From Desulforhopalus sp. (GTDB lineage: Bacteria; Desulfobacterota; Desulfobulbia; Desulfobulbales; Desulfocapsaceae): 64,000 nucleotides of DNA. The translations under genes and the position numbers were made by a program. Below are positions 28,625-37,340 of this stretch, one piece after another; the first letter of the stretch is position 1; the number at the start of each line of letters is the position of its first letter. The notes under the pieces were generated by a model. The model did no database searches, was not told the DNA's origin, and saw only the letters and a program-made list of their open reading frames with translations. The stretch spans positions 248,001-312,000 of the forward strand of contig JAOTRX010000005.1 in assembly GCA_030247675.1 (NCBI GenBank), read 5' to 3'.

Positions 28625-29512
28625 TTATGATTTTTTAGTGACGAACACCGATTGCAGAACCAATCCCCCCAGGACCAATACCAACCCCACCACGGTTGAG
28701 AAATATATCTCCTCGCCTACCAGAAAACGAATGAGGAAAAGAGAGGTAATGGGGGCAATAAAAATTAAGTTGGCAATCTTTGCCGTATTATCGGAGTATT
28801 TTAGAGCCATTAACCAAAGCACAAAAGAAACCCCCATTTCGAAAACCCCAATATACACAGCTCCCATTAAGCCAGCCAGGGCAACTGTACGAAAACCTTC
28901 GGTAAATAGCACATACCCCGTGATCAACGGAACCGCGCAAATAAAATTTAGAAACAGCCCAATCACCGGCTGTCTCTTATCCCGAGTATTCAAAATCCAG
29001 TAAAGCGCCCAAATTACGGTCGACAAAAGAGCCAACCCAACGCCTAATGGATTATCAAAATGCAAATCGAGCAAATTTCCTCGTGTAGCAATAACCAGCA
29101 CACCGGCATAACTCACTGCTATAGCTAGCCATTGCATCCTCCCTACCCGTTGTCCAAGAAGTGGGATTGACAGAATACTTAGGGTTATCGCCCAGGTATA
29201 ATTTATTATCTGTGCTTGTTGGGCAGGTAGGAGGTCATATGCCTTAAAAAGAATGAGATAATAAAGAAAGGGATTCAAGCTCCCAAACAGCAACGACAGC
29301 AACCAATCCTTCCTACTCAAAGCCAGTAGATCCTGTAATTTCTTTTGCAGAATAAGCACCAAAAACAGGACAAAACAGGAAACAACAGATGCGTACATAA
29401 GGAGCTCAGCGGGACTGAGGTGCCGCAGACTCAGTTTACTGGCGGTGGCGATCGTCGACCACAATCCAACAGTAATCAGCGCACAAATATATGCTTTTTT
29501 TTGATTATTCAT
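28625..29512 (-). CDS. EamA/DMT-family transporter
   Basis: A 295-residue integral membrane protein with about ten hydrophobic helices in two EamA repeats. The first repeat starts YICALITVGLWSTIATASKL and includes LNPFLYYLILFKAYDLLPAQ; the second includes LALLSTVIWALYWILN and VGEEIYFSTVVGLVLVLGGL. Such proteins export small metabolites, often amino acids, across the inner membrane. The substrate is not predictable. It is convergent with lepA, with 51 bases between stops, and divergent from the FapA-like gene. The ATG at 29512 has a weak ribosome site. Confidence 0.88.
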   Translation of the reverse strand: MNNQKKAYICALITVGLWSTIATASKLSLRHLSPAELLMYASVVSCFVLFLVLILQKKLQDLLALSRKDWLLSLLFGSLNPFLYYLILFKAYDLLPAQQAQIINYTWAITLSILSIPLLGQRVGRMQWLAIAVSYAGVLVIATRGNLLDLHFDNPLGVGLALLSTVIWALYWILNTRDKRQPVIGLFLNFICAVPLITGYVLFTEGFRTVALAGLMGAVYIGVFEMGVSFVLWLMALKYSDNTAKIANLIFIAPITSLFLIRFLVGEEIYFSTVVGLVLVLGGLVLQSVFVTKKS

Positions 29513-29631
29513 CCTGACATCATACGGGTGAAGCCCGCAAAAGTAAACAGTATTGACAAGTTACAGGGTGTTGTTCACTCATCGTTCCCAATCAAAACCG
29601 CCTCTTATTAAAAATGCTTAATACTACGAAA

Positions 29632-29663
29632 ACAATGTGATATTATTGAATTGACCACATTGT
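29632..29663. repeat. Short inverted repeat upstream of the FapA-like gene
   Basis: Eight-base arms at 29632-29639 and 29656-29663 are exact reverse complements with a 16-base spacer. It lies about 115 bases before the FapA-like ATG and about 120 bases before the EamA start on the other strand. It could be an operator, but no regulator is assigned. Confidence 0.3.
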
Positions 29664-29777
29664 AAGAGAATTCATATACCTTTCGCTGTTTTTTTCTGCC
29701 CTTGCGTGAGCGAAAAAATCTGTAATACAGTGAAGACCTTGCGAGCGACCTAACCTCTCTTAGATACGAGCAGCAAC

Positions 29778-31529
29778 ATGAGCGACAAACCTGCAGTTAC
29801 TGGTGATAGCAGTGAAAAGAAAAAATATCTCGAGCCTACTTTTCATTTTCTCACCCAACTATTAAAAATCGGAGACGATTACACAACCGACAAAATTCCT
29901 GTTACTGAATTGGTCAATGGAGGGCAACTGCTTGCCGATTTCCCTAACTTCCATAGATTTGCGGCAAAAGGTTTTGCGAAGACCCCTCTCGAACCAGGTG
30001 ATTTCACACAATTTTCAGAAGATCAAGATGCGATTATTGCGATAGTCCCTGGTTATCCACGGGTAACAAAGGTCCGTCACGGCGACAGCCCCGATCCTGT
30101 AACGGTCATTTCTATTGAGCCCCTTTTCAAAATCTCTCCTAACAACATGCAAGTCACCCTTATCATCCACCCGATGTTGGATGAAGGACATTCTTTATTA
30201 AATGAAGATCTTGAAGCCCTTATGGCAGAGCAAAAGATTGTTTTCGGTATCGATCAAGAAGCAATAGCAAATGCAAAAGCCTTTTTACAAAGTGGTGAAA
30301 AGGAATTTAACAGCTTCATTATCGCCCGTGGTCAGGATGTCGGTAACAGTTCAAACGCCTATCTCAGATATGACATGGAAATTGGACCTATTGCCGGAAA
30401 ACTTCTTGAAGACGGTTCTATCGACTTCCGTGAAAGGCGTATAATGGTTGGCGTTCACGCCGGACAGTGTATCGCCACGAAAATTCCTGCAATTCAGGGC
30501 GCTCCGGGCATTAATATATACGGCGAGGAAACGCCGGCACCGCCTGGAAAAGATATAAAAATCAATGTACTGAATGATGTAAAATTCTCAAAAGAAACCA
30601 TGCAGGTCACTGCCACCAAAAATGGCGTACTCTCGATCGTTAACAACAATGTCATCAAGGTGTGTTCCCATCAAGTATTGCTGGGCGATATCGACTTCGA
30701 GACTGGTAACGTCGAGAGTATGAACTGCCTAACCATAAGGGGATCCGTTCAACCTGGGTTCAAGGTCTCGGTTAGCGGTGATTTAGAAATTTCAGGAGAA
30801 GTTTCCTCAGCAAAAATTACCTGCCATGGAAACATGGTCGTCAAAGGGGGGATTACCGGAAAAAACAGTCTGCTCGAAACGAACGGGGACGCCGACATTA
30901 GTTTTATCGAACAGGGCACTCTCAAGTGCGGTGGAATGATCGTTATTCGAAAACAGGCGTATTTTAGTTATATTACTGCCGGTCACGATATCCGTTGTCA
31001 CCAATCAAGCAAAGTCATGGGTGGCAATTTAATTTCGGAAGGAAATGTCACCATTGGCGATGTTGGTTCCCCCAATTGTGCCCCGGCATTTATTGCCGCA
31101 GGTGTAATTGCTGAGCGTGTGCAGCATTTCAACACCCTGAAAACGAGCATCATAGACCAGCAGGATGCAATTATTCGCTGGCTGCAGCGATATCATGGCA
31201 GCTCAACCTCCAAAAAAGTCAAAGGCATGGAAAAAGACCTTGCCGATACCAAGCTTCTTTTGTTGCGATTGAATATGATTCCAGGAACGGGTATCTATTC
31301 CAAGGCAGGTGGACCAGAAGACAACATAACTGAGCTCACCGAGGAATACGATAGTTCAGGCGGGATAGCTATTGAGAAAATCAAAATAGATGTAACCGGC
31401 ACCATCTTTGCCGACACCAAAATCCAGATTGGCAATTGTATGATGGTTATTGAAAAAACCGTATCATCAAGGCAATTTAAATTGCATCCAAATAAACGGA
31501 GTATCCTCTCGGTGCCTCTGAAAAAATAG
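29778..31529 (+). CDS. FapA (DUF342) family protein
   Basis: A 583-residue protein of the DUF342/FapA family. The N-terminal part (to about residue 260) contains the FapA region with YDMEIGPIAGKLLEDGSIDFRE and the IPAIQGAPGINIYGEETPAPPGKD block typical of the family. From about residue 285 a right-handed beta-helix follows with repeated GDIDFETGNVE, ISGEVSSAKITCHGNMVVKGGI and AGHDIRCHQSSKVMGGN units. A helical hairpin then precedes a small C-terminal beta part. FapA-type proteins are cytoplasmic and associated with polar or membrane organisation in some bacteria; biochemical function is uncertain. It is alone, divergent from the EamA gene. Confidence 0.85.
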   Translation: MSDKPAVTGDSSEKKKYLEPTFHFLTQLLKIGDDYTTDKIPVTELVNGGQLLADFPNFHRFAAKGFAKTPLEPGDFTQFSEDQDAIIAIVPGYPRVTKVRHGDSPDPVTVISIEPLFKISPNNMQVTLIIHPMLDEGHSLLNEDLEALMAEQKIVFGIDQEAIANAKAFLQSGEKEFNSFIIARGQDVGNSSNAYLRYDMEIGPIAGKLLEDGSIDFRERRIMVGVHAGQCIATKIPAIQGAPGINIYGEETPAPPGKDIKINVLNDVKFSKETMQVTATKNGVLSIVNNNVIKVCSHQVLLGDIDFETGNVESMNCLTIRGSVQPGFKVSVSGDLEISGEVSSAKITCHGNMVVKGGITGKNSLLETNGDADISFIEQGTLKCGGMIVIRKQAYFSYITAGHDIRCHQSSKVMGGNLISEGNVTIGDVGSPNCAPAFIAAGVIAERVQHFNTLKTSIIDQQDAIIRWLQRYHGSSTSKKVKGMEKDLADTKLLLLRLNMIPGTGIYSKAGGPEDNITELTEEYDSSGGIAIEKIKIDVTGTIFADTKIQIGNCMMVIEKTVSSRQFKLHPNKRSILSVPLKK

Positions 31530-31560
31530 CATAAGGACAATAGAACACCTGGGTATATAC

Positions 31561-31803
31561 CTAACAATTTCTAAATCTTGCGAGTATTCTTTTGAGCGGA
31601 CGTAGTTTTTCACCGTAACGAGCGTGAACATAATAGAGCGGATACCCTAAATAATGAAGAAGCAGTAACACAACGAGGCATCTGGCCCCGGGACCACCGC
31701 GAAAGTTGCCCATGGGAATGCATTTCGCCATGAGCGAAAACCTTGCCAGCCTTAAAATCTCTAATCCTTTCAGATCATAACGTTTACCCAGGACTCCATT
31801 CAT
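31561..31803 (-). CDS. Small uncharacterised protein coupled to the HAD gene
   Basis: An 80-residue frame whose ATG shares an ATGA overlap with the stop codon of the preceding 684-residue HAD gene, the classic arrangement for translational coupling. This is the main reason to accept it. The sequence has a basic, Arg-rich C-terminus (RYGEKLRPLKRILARFRN) and a hydrophobic stretch CLVVLLLLHYLGYPLYYVH that could be a membrane or membrane-surface helix. No family is recognised. It might tether or assist the upstream protein. It could also be a remnant of a longer gene. Confidence 0.55.
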   Translation of the reverse strand: MNGVLGKRYDLKGLEILRLARFSLMAKCIPMGNFRGGPGARCLVVLLLLHYLGYPLYYVHARYGEKLRPLKRILARFRNC

Positions 31804-33854
31804 TCGTTAATCTTCCTCCGCAAATGCTTTAAAAAGAACCTGATCCGCAATAGCGGGTCGAATCGCAACCGCAACTGAGGATGGCCCCAAAGTTCGACAA
31901 TGCCCTTGCCATAAGCCGCTTTGGGTTTTTTGCTGCCGTGAAAGTCATCAAGGTGATGACGGTGCTTAAGATCTGCCACTTCTCTTGCTCTTGGAAAAGC
32001 AAGCTTGCTGACGAAGAGATAGTTGAGCCACGGTTTCCAGTCATCAAAAGAATATCCCAGGAGCGCCGCGGCGGCACCAAATCTCCCTGCCGAATCTATT
32101 ATCCCCTGCTGTAGAGGGGCAAAGTAGCCATCCTGTTCCTGTTCTGCTTTGCCGATAGCATCGTGTGTTTGTCTGAATTCCAGCTCAAATCCGTCCTCGG
32201 TCAATCGATAGCCATTTAAGGTCGGATGCGGTGCTCTACACGCTTCTTCAAATATATCCTGGGCATAAAAGAGTGTGCTGGCAGCAAGATCAAAGCGATT
32301 TCGATCATAGAGTATTCCCTTGATAATGTTTTTTTCACTTTCAGGATAAGGAATACCCCGGGTAGCACCGAACAGGAGTCCGTGACAGGTAGGACAGTCA
32401 GGCCTGTGGGCGATCGCCTCGAAGAGAAAACGTTGAATGGTTCCCAACCAACCGATATCTACCAATGCGACATCCCTGTGGTCGAACAGGCCAACCTTTG
32501 CAAAGTACCTTTGCATAGCCAGGCTAGCCGCCTGGGTTTGCCGTTTAACCTCCTCTTGAAACAGAAGGTCATCAAGGAGTTCCTCAAATCTTTTTCGGTC
32601 TTCGGGATCATATCCATCGTGGATGTGGCTGAGACAGGTATCAATCTTCAGGGCATACCTTGCCAGATGAGATGAAAAGACCTCTGGCTCAAGGCTGAAG
32701 ATCCGGCACACATCACGGAAATCGCGGTTTCCGGGAGGGAGAAAGGCAATATCGGCATTATTTCTTGTTAGCCCCTGATGGGCACAAGAGGCCCCGGCCA
32801 AGGCCATTCTGCTGACATACAGATACTCTATTTCCGGCAAGCCCCCTTCTGGGTACAGGAGCGGCATCATTTTCTCCCAATAGCGTTTGAACGTCCAACC
32901 CTCCCGAGAAAAAAAGAATACTTTCGTTATTCCCTTTTCCAGACAGTATCTGGCAACCTGTTGCACAAATATCCCAACCAGAGGTCCAATAAAATTGTAC
33001 CCTTCCGAATATAGCGGTAAATTTTGGGTAACTTCGGCCTCCAGAGGCGCCATGATCTGCTGCAACGCCCTTCCCCGCCAAAAGGGTTTCCCATCACTGT
33101 AGTTGAAATAGCGCTGCATTATTGACTTCCGCTGCGCCTCACGGGGATCCTCAATGATCATCGCCTCAATGCCCGCTTCAACAGGCCGCAATCCATCAGA
33201 AATAGGGTTGTCTCCGATATGTAACCACGCTTTGGGGTTGAGGGTGTATTTTTCACTCATCATCGGATAGGCTTTGCCGGAGGCCTTTGCCAAAAATGTA
33301 TCTGCTGACGAAATGACATCCTCTACCAAGGTACCTATCCCAGCATGATTGACTAACTGTTTAAGATAGACAGCAGGCAAATAAATATCAGAAATTATAA
33401 ATATTCTCTTTCCAGCTTGATAGAGTTCACCCATCCAGTCTATGAGCTGTTGGCGTGGAACCAACATCGAGTTTTCCATGGCCATTTCGTAAGCGGCCAC
33501 CTTCTCCAACAGCTCGGGATAGTAGTCGGCCTGAAATATTTCTGCCAAGAGTTCACCCATGAAATCGGGATAGCAGGCCTCATGGTCGATAAAATTCTTG
33601 CTGGTTTCTACCCGGTGTCTTTGTTCAATACTGTCACGAAGTTTCTGGACTCTGTACCACTTCCAATCCAGGCCATTTTGTGAGGCAAGATCAGCAATAT
33701 ATCGAGCAACGGGCAATTTGACCAGATCGGGATTATGTATTCGGCGAACCAGGAGTGTGTCAAAAAGATCAAAGGATACAACTTCTTTGTCCTTTGCCTT
33801 TTGCCGTCCGGATTCAACTAGAGACTTCAAAGAGTAATAGGTAGTAAATTCCAT
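31800..33854 (-). CDS. Two-part HAD superfamily hydrolase (COG5610-like), polysaccharide-associated
   Basis: A 684-residue cytoplasmic protein. Residues about 22-245 are a HAD hydrolase with all motifs: SFDLFDTLL (DxDxT), FIISDIYLP, the Lys in AKASGKAYP, and HIGDNPISDG. The second part (about 280-640) contains VFFFSREGWTFKRYWEKM and LYVSRMAL, a pattern of proteins annotated as predicted HAD hydrolases in glycan loci, and VALVDIGWLGTIQRF. The role is probably phosphatase-like processing in surface polysaccharide synthesis, inferred from family context and the GT2 gene 158 bases upstream on the same strand. The start ATG is at 33854 with poor Shine-Dalgarno. Confidence 0.8.
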   Translation of the reverse strand: MEFTTYYSLKSLVESGRQKAKDKEVVSFDLFDTLLVRRIHNPDLVKLPVARYIADLASQNGLDWKWYRVQKLRDSIEQRHRVETSKNFIDHEACYPDFMGELLAEIFQADYYPELLEKVAAYEMAMENSMLVPRQQLIDWMGELYQAGKRIFIISDIYLPAVYLKQLVNHAGIGTLVEDVISSADTFLAKASGKAYPMMSEKYTLNPKAWLHIGDNPISDGLRPVEAGIEAMIIEDPREAQRKSIMQRYFNYSDGKPFWRGRALQQIMAPLEAEVTQNLPLYSEGYNFIGPLVGIFVQQVARYCLEKGITKVFFFSREGWTFKRYWEKMMPLLYPEGGLPEIEYLYVSRMALAGASCAHQGLTRNNADIAFLPPGNRDFRDVCRIFSLEPEVFSSHLARYALKIDTCLSHIHDGYDPEDRKRFEELLDDLLFQEEVKRQTQAASLAMQRYFAKVGLFDHRDVALVDIGWLGTIQRFLFEAIAHRPDCPTCHGLLFGATRGIPYPESEKNIIKGILYDRNRFDLAASTLFYAQDIFEEACRAPHPTLNGYRLTEDGFELEFRQTHDAIGKAEQEQDGYFAPLQQGIIDSAGRFGAAAALLGYSFDDWKPWLNYLFVSKLAFPRAREVADLKHRHHLDDFHGSKKPKAAYGKGIVELWGHPQLRLRFDPLLRIRFFLKHLRRKINE

Positions 33855-34012
33855 ATATTTTCAATATGTTCTGTATTGCAGACAGATAAAATCGCTGTCA
33901 ACAGCTATCATTTATCAAAAAGGATCTGATCGCTTACCAGCAGCCCAACAAACCGACGTCCAACACCCCATGCAAGTTTTGGCATCGGTTCATTTAGGCA
34001 ATTACGATGGAT

Positions 34013-34930
34013 CTATCTGGTTTTTTTTGAGATCCATACCTTCAAACTCTTCATCAATTCCTTGAAGGCTGGACGTACACCTAATAGCCGCTGTGGTTCA
34101 AGAATTCTCTTTACCTCATGCAGCTCATTGCCAAGCTCAATTAACCGCTCGGCACCGGCATAAATATATTTTTCACAGGATTCTGGAACCTTAGCTGCCA
34201 TGTATTTCATAATAAGCTCCTGATCCTGTATCCTCCCGGTTATGGCAGCTTCACCCAGGGTATTTCCCGAATGAATACGGTAATACAGAAGTTTCTCCCC
34301 ATCGAGATACTGCACCCCATCAGGAAAGGCGAGCATCATTCTGAATATGTAATCGTAGTCATGCAGATATCTTAAAGAACAAAAATTACCAACAGTCCGC
34401 ATCGCCTGGGCAGTCATAAATAGATTCGATGTCGTCACCATAAAGTTACCTTTCAAAAATGCCGCATAGATATCTCGACAGTCAAAATACCAGGCTCTGT
34501 TTTTCCGGTGCCAGACATTCCAGCCAAATTGAGGATCGGTGTATTCATCACCAACATCGGAAATGGGTATGACATCCGAGAAAATGCATTCTGCCTTTCG
34601 CTTCTCGCTTTCCTTAAGGAGCCTTTCCAAACGATTCAACGCATAGACATCATCCGAATTCAAAATGGCAATGTATTTACCTTTTGCCAGGGACAAACCA
34701 CGATTGATTGTGTTGTAGGCATCCTTGTTTTCTTGATGAAGATAGGTCAGACGCGTATCGGAATAGCCTTTTACGATCTCGCCAGTATTATCGGTAGAAC
34801 CGTCATCAATAACAATCAGTTCAAGGTCAGATAGGGTTTGCTGCAGAACACTGTCAACTGCGGCCCCGATGAATCGTTGATGATTGTATGCCGGGATGAT
34901 GACCGTTATAAGTGGTTTGGTTGAAGTCAT
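34013..34930 (-). CDS. Family 2 glycosyltransferase
   Basis: A 305-residue GT-A fold glycosyltransferase. The N-terminal half has VIIPAYNHQRFIGAAVDSVL, LELIVIDDGSTDNT, GLSLAKGKYIAILNSDD (the DxD-like site is NSDD) and a later FLKGNFMVTTSNLF segment. RYLHDYDYIFRMML carries the (E/D)D acid-base region. It should transfer a sugar from a nucleotide donor to a glycan or lipid-linked acceptor. No membrane helix is visible. With the HAD protein gene downstream it forms a short surface-glycan group. Donor and acceptor are unknown. Confidence 0.87.
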   Translation of the reverse strand: MTSTKPLITVIIPAYNHQRFIGAAVDSVLQQTLSDLELIVIDDGSTDNTGEIVKGYSDTRLTYLHQENKDAYNTINRGLSLAKGKYIAILNSDDVYALNRLERLLKESEKRKAECIFSDVIPISDVGDEYTDPQFGWNVWHRKNRAWYFDCRDIYAAFLKGNFMVTTSNLFMTAQAMRTVGNFCSLRYLHDYDYIFRMMLAFPDGVQYLDGEKLLYYRIHSGNTLGEAAITGRIQDQELIMKYMAAKVPESCEKYIYAGAERLIELGNELHEVKRILEPQRLLGVRPAFKELMKSLKVWISKKTR

Positions 34931-35161
34931 CTTAGGTATTGTATTCTCAATGCGATGGTTTTGTGTTAATGCATGTATCTGAAAATGCAGGGACTTTCAG
35001 TGAAAACACGCCGTGTACTCCTGCGGTAGCGAAATCAAAAGTGTCCTTTCCTAATGAAATAGACCTTTCTCGTCAAGGAATAGTTTGTCCTTCAGGTACG
35101 GCTTTCGATGATTTATCAATTCTTTGCCGCGTACTCAAGTGATCTTAGCTCACACCAGCCA

Positions 35162-35827
35162 CTACTCCTTCTCACTTAACGCCTCTTTATCAAGGAGGTG
35201 AATCGTTCTCCCGTTTACCTTGATCAACCCCTCTTCACTCATCTTGGCAAAGATTCTTGATAAGGTTTCTGGAATAGTGCCTAAAAGACTTGCCAGTTGT
35301 CCTTTTGAAATGTCGAGTTCAACGACATCCTTTTCCCCTTGCTCACTGCTTAAATACACAAGATAATTAGCTAACCGCGCCGGTACTTCTTTTAGCGACA
35401 GGCTCTCGATTTGGCTGGCGAATCGCCGCAGCCGCATCGACAATACCGCCAACATATTCAGAGAAATTGAAGGGTTCACTTCGACCAGTTGGACAAAGCG
35501 GTCACGAGGAAAGAATATGGTTTTGGTCTTCACCAGCGCCTCAGCGCTGGCAGGAAACGGTTGACCGTAAAAGACCGGAACCTCACCAAAAGGCTCCCCT
35601 TCCCCAAAAATATGGAGAATATGTTCTTTACCGGCCGGCGACACCTTGAAAATCTTGACCCTCCCCTCACCAACCATATAGAAACCAATGCCTTTGTCAC
35701 CTTCAAAAAAAATTGATTCCCCTCTTTGAAAGGTTTTCTCGACAGCTATTGCTGCAATATCTTCAAGCTGTTGGGAAGGGAGTCCGCCAAAAAGCAAACT
35801 CGTCCCTATGATCTGTTTTTTATCCAT
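35162..35827 (-). CDS. Crp/Fnr family transcriptional regulator
   Basis: A 221-residue regulator. The N-terminal cyclic-nucleotide-binding-like domain (about residues 10-125) has RGESIFFEGDKGIGFYMVGEGRV cut here as RGESIFFEGDKG and GFYMVGEGRVKIF, then GEPFGEVPVFYGQPFPASAEAL. The dimerisation helix follows, then a winged helix with ISKGQLASLLGTIPETLSRI. No N-terminal Cys cluster for FeS is present, so it is not Fnr proper; DNR- or HcpR-like sensing of NO or haem is possible but unproven. ATG 35827 is used because AGAAGATC precedes it and upstream in-frame codons are unconserved. It is divergent from dinB. Confidence 0.87.
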   Translation of the reverse strand: MDKKQIIGTSLLFGGLPSQQLEDIAAIAVEKTFQRGESIFFEGDKGIGFYMVGEGRVKIFKVSPAGKEHILHIFGEGEPFGEVPVFYGQPFPASAEALVKTKTIFFPRDRFVQLVEVNPSISLNMLAVLSMRLRRFASQIESLSLKEVPARLANYLVYLSSEQGEKDVVELDISKGQLASLLGTIPETLSRIFAKMSEEGLIKVNGRTIHLLDKEALSEKE

Positions 35828-36020
35828 GGTAAATGATCTTCTGAGTTGATTGACGGACAATTCGTCCAGGTATGCCACCGTAAACGTCCCGGTATCTGAA
35901 GACGTACTCCAGGCGACTTTACCAATAATTGTAGATAAAAACACCCTTAGATAGCTTAAATGTGGAGGCGCATAATCTGAAAAAGTGGCCGTCAGGCATC
36001 ACTTCCTGTCTCAATACCGT

Positions 36021-37100
36021 ATGATACCTCCACGAAAAATCATTCATATCGATATGGACGCATTTTTTGCCTCCATCGAGCAAAGAGACAATCCCTCTTT
36101 CCGGGGGCAACCTCTCATCGTAGGAGGTAAACCGGCTAGCCGGGGAGTAGTCGCTGCTTGCTCCTATGAAGCTCGCACATTCGGTATACATTCGGCGATG
36201 CCTTGCTCAAAGGCAGCACGGTTGTGCCCTGCAGCTATCTTCACCCCTCCCCGAATGGAAAGATATCTGGAGGTTTCCAGACAACTCATGGAGATTTTTC
36301 ATCAATACACAAACCTTGTCGAACCGCTTTCTGTTGATGAGGCCTTTCTCGACGTGACAGGCTTTGGTGCCGACTCTTCAGCAACTCTCCTGGCAAAAGA
36401 TATTTGTATGAAAATACAGCAAGATCTGCATTTGACGGCATCTGCGGGAATTTCTTTTAACAAATTTTTGGCAAAGGTGGCTTCCGGCTTCAATAAACCA
36501 AACGGCCTGACCACCATTGCACCGGAACATGCACAGCAATTTCTTGATTCACTACCGATCCGTAAATTTTTTGGCGTCGGCCAGGTAACCGAAAGGAAGA
36601 TGCGCCAAATGGGTATCCATAACGGCCATGATCTTCGTCAGTGGCAGGCAGAAAAGTTGGTCTTCCATTTTGGCAAGATCGGGTCTTTTCTTTATACGAT
36701 GGTCCGTGGCATAGATGATCGTCCGGTCGAACCGGCAAGAATCCGCAAATCGATTGGCGCTGAAACCACCCTCCCTCACGACACCACTGATCTTACTGAA
36801 ATACATATAATCTTATACGATCTCGCCGGTGAAATAGAAAAATCATTAGCAAAGAAAAAAAAAGCCGGTTTTACCCTGACGTTAAAGGTGAGATATAAAA
36901 ATTTTGCAACAATTACCAGATCTATAACCATCCGAAATGCTATGAGTTCTGCCGACGACATCCTTCCTCTCCTGCCCGGTCTCCTCTCTGCTACCCAAGC
37001 GGGAATTCTGGCAATTCGCCTCCTCGGCCTCTGTGTATCAAAACTTACCGACAAAAACAATCTGCCCCGCCAGTTGAAATTACCGTTCAAAAACCGATAG
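36021..37100 (+). CDS. dinB: DNA polymerase IV (DinB)
   Basis: A 359-residue Y-family polymerase. It starts with IIHIDMDAFFASIEQRDNP (catalytic Asp pair), then GVVAACSYEARTFGI, VEPLSVDEAFLDVTG with the second metal-binding Asp/Glu, and SAGISFNKFLAKVASGFNKP. The little-finger domain follows from about residue 235. It carries out translesion synthesis. ATG 36021 gives the standard N-terminus; a GTG at 35985 would add 12 residues. No LexA-type box was recognised upstream. The C-terminus ends QLKLPFK, close to a beta-clamp-binding QLxLF-type motif. Confidence 0.93.
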   Translation: MIPPRKIIHIDMDAFFASIEQRDNPSFRGQPLIVGGKPASRGVVAACSYEARTFGIHSAMPCSKAARLCPAAIFTPPRMERYLEVSRQLMEIFHQYTNLVEPLSVDEAFLDVTGFGADSSATLLAKDICMKIQQDLHLTASAGISFNKFLAKVASGFNKPNGLTTIAPEHAQQFLDSLPIRKFFGVGQVTERKMRQMGIHNGHDLRQWQAEKLVFHFGKIGSFLYTMVRGIDDRPVEPARIRKSIGAETTLPHDTTDLTEIHIILYDLAGEIEKSLAKKKKAGFTLTLKVRYKNFATITRSITIRNAMSSADDILPLLPGLLSATQAGILAIRLLGLCVSKLTDKNNLPRQLKLPFKNR

Positions 37101-37340
37101 GGAGAGATTACTCTGTTGTTCTTGTATGCATTATGGTTATCGTTACCCACAAATATTAAATTTACGGAAGGGACCTAAGCCAATACGTGCTTCCCTGGAT
37201 ACTGCTCCAGCCTTTTCAAGCTCATGTTGGTTTTTTAATAGATTCTCAGACAGGTTATTGATTCAGTTTTTTTGCCTCGGTTTTACGTCTGGAGCGCCTC
37301 TTCTCCCACCCTTATCTCAATTGAATTTTTGAATAATTGT

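Noticed and set aside
34931..35161. Spacer with a 67-codon frame between the GT2 and Crp/Fnr genes
   Set aside because: No start signal, no family match and random-looking composition; no RNA structure seen.
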